Both the position numbers and the translations under genes were made by a program. Shown one piece after another: positions 59,336 through 64,000 of a stretch of 64,000 bases of DNA. A model generated the notes under the pieces. The model had not been told where the DNA came from and searched no databases. It worked only from the letters and a program-made list of their open reading frames with translations. Location: NCBI GenBank assembly GCA_904501925.1, contig CAJGCO010000007.1, forward strand, positions 1-64,000, given 5' to 3'. Source of the DNA: an uncultured Alphaproteobacteria bacterium (lineage in GTDB: Bacteria; Pseudomonadota; Alphaproteobacteria; RF32; CAG-239). The number at the start of each line of letters is the position of its first letter. The stretch's first letter is position 1.

Positions 59336-59863
59336 ATGATGAGAAAAATCAAAGAAGGCATATATGCCTTAGCAATTTGTGTGTCACTAATAACTTGTGG
59401 CGCTGTAGCTTTAATGTCCTTGTATTTCACTCCAATCCTTGCCTTGTGCATGATTGCAAGTGCTCTGTTGTTCATTGCGTGGTATGTTCGCACATCAAAC
59501 AAGTATGATGCGTTTGGAATAGGCACCTACTTACTGTTTTTCATAACAGTAATGATTTGGTTTCAAACTCAAAACTCATCTTTGGTTGAAACACAAATCC
59601 ATTTCCACACTTTAATCGTGCTTGGTGCGTACACAATCTTCCATTTCATTAGGATGATTATTTGGACATTTGATAAATGCTCTCATGCTAGGAGAAAAGT
59701 AAAAACACTCCTCATTAACAACCTAATCTTTACAGCCCTCTTGGCTTGTACATGGTTAGCAGGGGTTTCAAAAGCAGAACTCTCTTCTTCAACTTTTGTA
59801 ACCAATGCGTTAATATTGGCCTACATTCCAGTATTAACATGTACTTTCATTAAACTGGACTGA
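59336..59863 (+). CDS. Unrecognised five-helix membrane protein, high-G+C orphan
   Basis: 175 residues. Five hydrophobic helices (about 8-30, 32-52, 60-78, 88-108, 130-150; a last short one at the end). One basic loop (FDKCSHARRKVK, about 115). I do not recognise the family. The DNA is about 42% G+C in sampled lines and uses codons such as TTG, GTG and CTC more than the neighbours. There is no ribosome-binding site. It resembles in this respect the genes at 9123 and 42836, and likewise carries its own promoter and a strong terminator. Transferred gene likely. Confidence 0.65.
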   Translation: MMRKIKEGIYALAICVSLITCGAVALMSLYFTPILALCMIASALLFIAWYVRTSNKYDAFGIGTYLLFFITVMIWFQTQNSSLVETQIHFHTLIVLGAYTIFHFIRMIIWTFDKCSHARRKVKTLLINNLIFTALLACTWLAGVSKAELSSSTFVTNALILAYIPVLTCTFIKLD

Positions 59864-59870
59864 CACACAA

Positions 59871-59903
59871 AAAAAGCCCCTCACTCAAAGGGGCTTTTTT
59901 TTT
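59871..59903. terminator. Bidirectional terminator
   Basis: AAAAAGCCCC / GGGGCTTTTT with a 9-nt loop and T-runs on both sides, between the convergent genes at 59336 and 59911. Confidence 0.9.
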
Positions 59904-59910
59904 ATTTTAA

Positions 59911-61215
59911 TTATCTAGAAAAATAATCTTTTCCTGTAGATGATTTCTTTGAAAAACCAACTTTTTTCTTTGTTTTAACTTCAGGAAAATACTTATCAGA
60001 AATTGCCTGCAATCTCGCAATCTTTCTTGAATTATTTCCATATAAATCACTCAAATTTGCCTTAATATTTTTCCATAACAAATTCTTTTCACCTTTAGGC
60101 ATAAACTTATCTTCAATCAACTCATTAACAGCACCCTCATAGAGTTTCATTTTGAGTTTATCATCAACGCCTTCATTATTAGCAAGACGAAGCATTTCCA
60201 TAACTTTAAGTTTACCAGATGATATCTTAATAATTGAAAGTCTTGTATCAATATATCCTTTAATATCCTTCTTATTTTGCTTTTTAGCAATCCTTCTAAG
60301 AGTTCTAATTTCATCATTTACTGTTGGAGCATATTTTAATGCTTCTTTATAATAAATTATCGAATGATAATTACCATCTTTTTCAACATTTCTTTCTTCA
60401 AATCCAACAGGTACACAACCATATTTTTCAAAACTTTCTGCATATAACATACATATCTGAAACATACTAGATGCATCATTTCCATTTTCTCTAAATGCTC
60501 TATCCAAAGCATCTTGAACCATTTCTCTCATATTTTTTGTTTTTTCTGGAATATAGTTCAAACAAGTCTGAATTAATTCAATACTACTAGTAAGGTTAAG
60601 AGCTTTCACCATATATTTATTAGTAAATACATTATAATCTCTACCTTTACTATAATATCCATTAGATTTATCTAAACTTTCAAACAAAAGAGCCACATTG
60701 TGATATCCCATAGCCATTTGCTCATCATCAATCACACCTCTTCTATACAAGTTTTCTGTTCTTTTTCTAACACTTTCAACAGATATATTATTACGTTCAG
60801 CCGTATTTAATAAATTATAAAATTCTTTTCCAATATTAATAACATCATAAGTATCTTTTATTTCTTCAATTCCAGATACTTTTATATTCATCAAAGCATC
60901 AAACACATCTTGAGGCATAGAAGAAACATCAACAGCACCCAAAGTGAGCTTTACAAAATCCTCAACAGCACCATTAATATCATCAGCCCTTAAAGAAACT
61001 GCTCTACATTTTATACTATAAAGAAAAGCTTCCAATTCTTCATCATTAAATAACTGAGCCACTTCTTCTCTTTTTAAAGGCTCAAAAGTAATATTAACTG
61101 TTTGTTGCGCTTCTTGACTATTTTCACCTTCTTGAGCATCTAAGGAAACTTCCATTTCTTGATTCTCTTCAATTGCTTCTATTTCTTGCTCTAATTCATT
61201 TTTATTATTCATCAT
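59911..61215 (-). CDS. Unrecognised 434-residue helical protein
   Basis: No signal peptide or membrane helix. The first ~40 residues are Glu/Gln-rich and disordered-looking, the rest almost all helix with short repeated pairs (GYHNVALLFESLDKSNGYYS, SMFQICMLYAESFEKYGCVP, SIIYYKEALKYAPTVNDEIR), which look TPR- or Sel1-like. The basic C-terminus (KKKVGFSKKSSTGKDYFSR) may be a tail for binding nucleic acid or another protein. It is separate from the triad by the plus-strand pair 58738-59863. Start ATG-ATG at 61215/61212; ribosome-binding site weak (AGAGAAAA). Confidence 0.7.
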   Translation of the reverse strand: MMNNKNELEQEIEAIEENQEMEVSLDAQEGENSQEAQQTVNITFEPLKREEVAQLFNDEELEAFLYSIKCRAVSLRADDINGAVEDFVKLTLGAVDVSSMPQDVFDALMNIKVSGIEEIKDTYDVINIGKEFYNLLNTAERNNISVESVRKRTENLYRRGVIDDEQMAMGYHNVALLFESLDKSNGYYSKGRDYNVFTNKYMVKALNLTSSIELIQTCLNYIPEKTKNMREMVQDALDRAFRENGNDASSMFQICMLYAESFEKYGCVPVGFEERNVEKDGNYHSIIYYKEALKYAPTVNDEIRTLRRIAKKQNKKDIKGYIDTRLSIIKISSGKLKVMEMLRLANNEGVDDKLKMKLYEGAVNELIEDKFMPKGEKNLLWKNIKANLSDLYGNNSRKIARLQAISDKYFPEVKTKKKVGFSKKSSTGKDYFSR

Positions 61216-61293
61216 TTTTCTCTTTAAGTTTATTCATTATTTAAACGAGTATAAACTCTATAAATTTTAAACTCAAGATTTTCTTGTCTACAT

Positions 61294-61962
61294 TTATTTG
61301 TTTTTTTCTAAAATTTTATACCAATCTACTTTGGCTCCAACTTCTCTAAAAAATTCTCTCAAAAATTCAACCATAAAATCATGTCTCTTTTGAGCTTCAA
61401 TTTTTCCAATTTCAGTTTGCATTGCGCCTTTTAACTTCAACAACTTATCAAAAAAATGATTTATTGAATGATTACCTTTTCTATTCTTATCTTTATATTC
61501 TTCTCTAGTTAAATTCTCTTTTGGCAACTCATCATTATCAAATAATGCTCTATTAGTACTAGCCGAATACATTATCGTTCTACACACTCCAATCGCCCCC
61601 ATTGCATCAAGCTTATCCGCATCAGATACTATCTTTTGTTCTATCGTTTCAAAATCTGGGCTTTTACCACTTTTACTAAAGCTAATACTATTTATTACGT
61701 TTTTAATTCTGCATTGTAAATTTTCATCAACATTATTTATCTTAAAAAATCTCTCTAAATTATCTCCACTTCCCCCTAATTTATAATCATCAACATCATG
61801 CAAAATAGCTGACAACATCACCACCTCATAATCAGCTCCCTTTTCTCCCTCTAATATAAGTTTTGCATTTTCAACAACTCTTTTTATATGCTCAACATCA
61901 TGCCCTGAGCAGTCATTTCCCAAACATTTTTCAACAAATTGTAAAGCTTTTCTAATTAGCAT
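61294..61962 (-). CDS. HD-domain phosphohydrolase
   Basis: 222 residues. SGHDVEHIKRVVENAKLI (His and Asp-Val-His...), LSAILHDVDDYKLG (HD pair at about 52-54), and IVSDADKLDAMGAIGVCRTI (D.DKLDA, residues ~110-120) match the HD superfamily of the YedJ/predicted hydrolase kind: 'DaD.LDa.GaiG' is its signature. Such enzymes remove phosphate from nucleotides or related metabolites in the cytoplasm. Substrate unknown. It ends 78 bp before the 434-residue gene, perhaps in one transcript. Confidence 0.87.
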   Translation of the reverse strand: MLIRKALQFVEKCLGNDCSGHDVEHIKRVVENAKLILEGEKGADYEVVMLSAILHDVDDYKLGGSGDNLERFFKINNVDENLQCRIKNVINSISFSKSGKSPDFETIEQKIVSDADKLDAMGAIGVCRTIMYSASTNRALFDNDELPKENLTREEYKDKNRKGNHSINHFFDKLLKLKGAMQTEIGKIEAQKRHDFMVEFLREFFREVGAKVDWYKILEKNK

Positions 61963-61991
61963 TTTTTCTCCAATATCTTTATCCTAAAACA

Positions 61992-62651
61992 TTAATTCAT
62001 TTTTATTGTTATTGCCAATCCACCTACATCATCAATAGGTATTTCACACATTGAATTTATATCTGCCAAAGTTATCGAACTATAACATTTTTTACCATCA
62101 ACACCACAATATTTATTACCATACAAATAATCAGTTTTTCTCTGTGCATTTTGATACATAGCCACCCAATACAAGTCATCAACAAATTCATTCATTAATC
62201 TAGATAATATCATACGACATTTAATTTTATTTCCTAAATCCATTTTAGACGCTCCAGATACACTCAAAAAAATATCAAATTGAACATACGGTTTCCTCAC
62301 ATATGCATATACAATCCCTCCTAACGAATCATAAACTCCCATATTTTCTTCACCATCTCCAGACCATCCATTAGGCAAATCAATAACATCATCTAAAAAA
62401 TTAGATATTCTAAATAAACTATTATTTGCATATGACTCAGGATTTCTTTTTTTATGTTCATAAAACCAATCTTCTTTATGCCGTATTACATCTGTAAAAA
62501 ACTCTACATATTCACTAAGCAACTTATTCATTTTATAATTTGTCATTGCTTTTGAATAACCCGCAATTCCCCCAACAGAAAGAACACCTACAATCGCTAG
62601 TACTCCCAACATTTCAATCATTGAACGACCATATTCATTAAGTTTTATCAT
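61992..62651 (-). CDS. Type IV pilin-like protein with prepilin N-terminus
   Basis: 219 residues. The start IKLNEYGRSMIEMLGVLAIV carries a prepilin cleavage-like site (G/R-S-M-I-E, with Glu at +5 after Gly), then a hydrophobic helix (GVLSVGGIAGYSKAM) and a soluble domain with four cysteines near the end (CRMIL, KYCGVDGKKCY, MCEIPI). Such proteins are secreted through type IV pilus or type II secretion machinery, none of which is encoded in this window. It follows in the same direction and 29 bp before the HD gene. Confidence 0.75.
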   Translation of the reverse strand: MIKLNEYGRSMIEMLGVLAIVGVLSVGGIAGYSKAMTNYKMNKLLSEYVEFFTDVIRHKEDWFYEHKKRNPESYANNSLFRISNFLDDVIDLPNGWSGDGEENMGVYDSLGGIVYAYVRKPYVQFDIFLSVSGASKMDLGNKIKCRMILSRLMNEFVDDLYWVAMYQNAQRKTDYLYGNKYCGVDGKKCYSSITLADINSMCEIPIDDVGGLAITIKMN

Positions 62652-62857
62652 AAAAACTTACCACCCATCATAATAAAATATTATATTATTTTAAAAATAT
62701 TACAACTTTTTTATTCTTTGTTCTCCTAAAAAAACTATCACCCAACCTCCCCCCTTTAATTCTTCTCCCCCTCCCATAATCTGTTCCCCTTAATATTCTT
62801 TATCTATCTCATTTATTATATATTTTTTCACCTTAAATTTACACCATCTCATAACCA

Positions 62858-62896
62858 CAAAAAAAGTGAGCTGTTCAATCAAACAACTCACTTTTT
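62858..62896 (-). terminator. Terminator of the ribosomal operon after rplO
   Basis: AAAAAGTGAG / CTCACTTTTT, with an inner TGTT/AACA stem. On the minus strand it ends in TTTTTTGTGG. It lies 23 bp beyond the rplO stop codon, so the operon ends here and not at secY. Confidence 0.85.
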
Positions 62897-62918
62897 AACT
62901 TCGTATGTACTTTAACGA

Positions 62919-63374
62919 TTATGCGTTAACAGTAACTTTACCGCCTGCTTTTTCAACAGCCTCAACAGCTGCTTTAGAAGCAGAATCAACTGTAATATTA
63001 ACAGCTACATTCAAAGAACCACGAGCAAGTAAACGAACGCCATCTAATTCTTTAGAAATAACATTAGAAGCAATCAAGCTTTCTTTTGTAATTTCATTAG
63101 CATTCAATTTACCAGCATCAATAGCTTTTTGAATTGTATCTAAGTTAACTACTGCAAATGTTTTTGCAAAAGGATTTTTAAATCCACGTTTTGGTAATCT
63201 ACGATAAATAGGCATTTGACCGCCTTCAAAACCGTTAATAGAAACACCAGAACGAGATTTTTGTCCTTTAACGCCACGGCCACCAGTTTTACCTTTACCG
63301 CTACCGATACCACGAGCAACGCGAATACGGTTCTTTCTAGCGCCTTCGTTATCTCTTAATTCATTAAGTTTCAT
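62919..63374 (-). CDS. rplO: Large ribosomal subunit protein L15
   Basis: 151 residues from ATG at 63374, which has AAAGGTG upstream at the right distance; a GTG nine bases earlier is less likely. L15 is a late-assembling 23S-binding protein. MKLNELRDNEGARKNRIRVA, the glycine-rich GRGIGSGKGKTGGRGVKGQ-like segment (RGIGSGKGKTGGRGVKGQKS), GFEGGQMPIYRRLPKRGFKN and the C-terminal domain all match. It is followed by a terminator rather than by secY. Confidence 0.96.
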   Translation of the reverse strand: MKLNELRDNEGARKNRIRVARGIGSGKGKTGGRGVKGQKSRSGVSINGFEGGQMPIYRRLPKRGFKNPFAKTFAVVNLDTIQKAIDAGKLNANEITKESLIASNVISKELDGVRLLARGSLNVAVNITVDSASKAAVEAVEKAGGKVTVNA

Positions 63375-63419
63375 TTTCTTCACCTTTTAAAATTAGCTCA
63401 TTAAAATCTAAAACAATTA

Positions 63420-63480
63420 ACTCTTTTGGCAACCCATGTTACTCACGGGCTGGGTAGACTTACATCTACCCTTAAAGCCC
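63420..63480 (-). promoter_or_regulatory. Stem-loop in the rpmD-rplO gap
   Basis: The 106-bp gap between rpmD and rplO holds a nested inverted repeat: AGGGCTTTAAGGGTAGA...TCTACCCAGCCC on the minus strand (stem GGGTAGA/TCTACCC with AGGGC/GCCC outside). It is not followed by a T-run, so it is more likely a processing or regulatory stem than a terminator. Confidence 0.45.
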
Positions 63481-63489
63481 TTAAAGTAA

Positions 63490-63675
63490 TTATTCCTCAA
63501 CTTTAATAAGGTGAGCTACCTTTTTAATCATACCTCTAACAGATGGTGTATCTTCTAATTCAGAAGTTCTACCAACTTTATTTAAGCCTAAGCCTTTCAA
63601 AGTAGCAATTTGCTCTTTGCCATGACCAATAGAACTTTTAACTTGAGTAACCTTAACAGTCTTTTTATTAGTCAT
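63490..63675 (-). CDS. rpmD: Large ribosomal subunit protein L30
   Basis: 61 residues, normal size. VKVTQVKSSIGHGKEQIATL, KGLGLNKVGRTSELEDTPSV and RGMIKKVAHLIKVE are L30 signatures. It follows rpsE by 2 bp, the standard spc order (rpsE-rpmD-rplO). Confidence 0.95.
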   Translation of the reverse strand: MTNKKTVKVTQVKSSIGHGKEQIATLKGLGLNKVGRTSELEDTPSVRGMIKKVAHLIKVEE

Positions 63676-63677
63676 GA

Positions 63678-64000
63678 TTAAGCCTCCTCTTTTTCCATCT
63701 TAACGTTAGAAGAGTTCTCGCGACGACTTACAATATCACCAACTTTTTTACCACGTTTAGCTGCAACCATACGAGGACTATTAATAGACTGTAATGCTGC
63801 AAATGTAGCTTTAATCATATTGTAAGGGTTGTTAGAACCTAATGATTTTGCAACAACGTCCTGAACGCCAAGTACTTCAAATACTGCACGCATAGGACCA
63901 CCGGCGATAACACCAGTACCGGCTGGAGCAGATCTCAAAACTACTTTACCAGCACCAAAACGGCCAGTAATATCGTGGTGAAGAGTTCTACCTTCGCGAA
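63678..64000 (-). CDS. rpsE: Small ribosomal subunit protein S5, C-terminal part (partial)
   Basis: The gene runs off the right edge. The frame reads REGRTLHHDITGRFGAGKVV, LRSAPAGTGVIAGGPMRAVF, EVLGVQDVVAKSLGSNNPYN, MIKATFAALQS, the C-terminal domain of S5, which binds near the decoding centre and helps accuracy. It ends with a short acidic tail (KMEKEEA). A methionine-led shorter frame inside it is not a real start. Confidence 0.96.
   Translation of the reverse strand, partial: REGRTLHHDITGRFGAGKVVLRSAPAGTGVIAGGPMRAVFEVLGVQDVVAKSLGSNNPYNMIKATFAALQSINSPRMVAAKRGKKVGDIVSRRENSSNVKMEKEEA

Noticed and set aside
62652..62918. Pyrimidine-rich gap between the pilin-like gene and rplO
   Set aside because: Apart from the terminator at 62858-62896 it shows only C/T-rich runs with no frame, repeat or pairing that I can support.

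Overview
The window is AT-rich (roughly 30-35% G+C in most genes, by eye) and fully bacterial. It looks like the chromosome of an uncultured, host-associated alphaproteobacterium. Supporting points are the alphaproteobacterial form of UvrA (CPVSGF in the first zinc module), a DUF2333 protein, lpxA and an outer-membrane autotransporter (so Gram-negative), a SAM-II/SAM-V-type riboswitch, and many small A/T-rich genes with clear AGGAG ribosome-binding sites. The closest relatives are probably gut alphaproteobacteria with reduced genomes; that placement is inference.

Layout. 1-138: the end of tuf with its terminator. 173-3177: a phage-like immunity and replication module (S24/HTH repressor facing three replication-type genes) with no integrase or structural genes. 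3284-5991: lpxA and two tandem RgpF-like glycan proteins. 6071-13968: uvrA, a strange high-G+C orphan, a CgeB-like glycosyltransferase and groES-groEL. 14189-20422: a tightly packed surface-glycan operon (two GT2, DUF4422, glf, acyltransferase, LicD, TagD-like). 20503-25162: tRNA-Ser, an exported nitroreductase, a repeat element, a pentapeptide-repeat protein, ampG and a GtrB-like GT. 25292-31911: murJ, DUF2333, Nfu, Bax-like, gloB, a histidine kinase and infA. 31939-33249: a ParB-like gene, a small XRE regulator with a perfect palindromic site, and DUF192. 33321-39122: a Gtr-type cassette with one GtrB and three GtrII-like paralogues. 39194-42782: recJ, DUF502 and a divergent metK under a riboswitch. 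42836-48218: a flotillin-like gene, dnaK and ugd. 48273-53951: surface proteins, including an autotransporter split by a frameshift. 54092-62651: a nitronate monooxygenase-like enzyme, a kinase-phosphatase-VWA triad (TerY-P/YegIKL type) and several unknowns. 62919-64000: the end of the spc ribosomal operon (rpsE, rpmD, rplO).

How it fits together. Envelope building dominates: lipid A (lpxA), peptidoglycan (murJ, ampG, Bax), surface glycan (glf, GT2, LicD/TagD, ugd, RgpF-like, Gtr) and autotransport. The best candidates for new biology are (i) the SAM-II/SAM-V-like riboswitch upstream of an unusual MetK, (ii) the TerY-P triad and its neighbours, (iii) the three-GtrII cassette, (iv) a two-unit, inverted-repeat-bounded element at 21379-21632, and (v) three orphan genes of much higher G+C that all lack a Shine-Dalgarno sequence. 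There is no CRISPR array, rRNA or complete mobile element.
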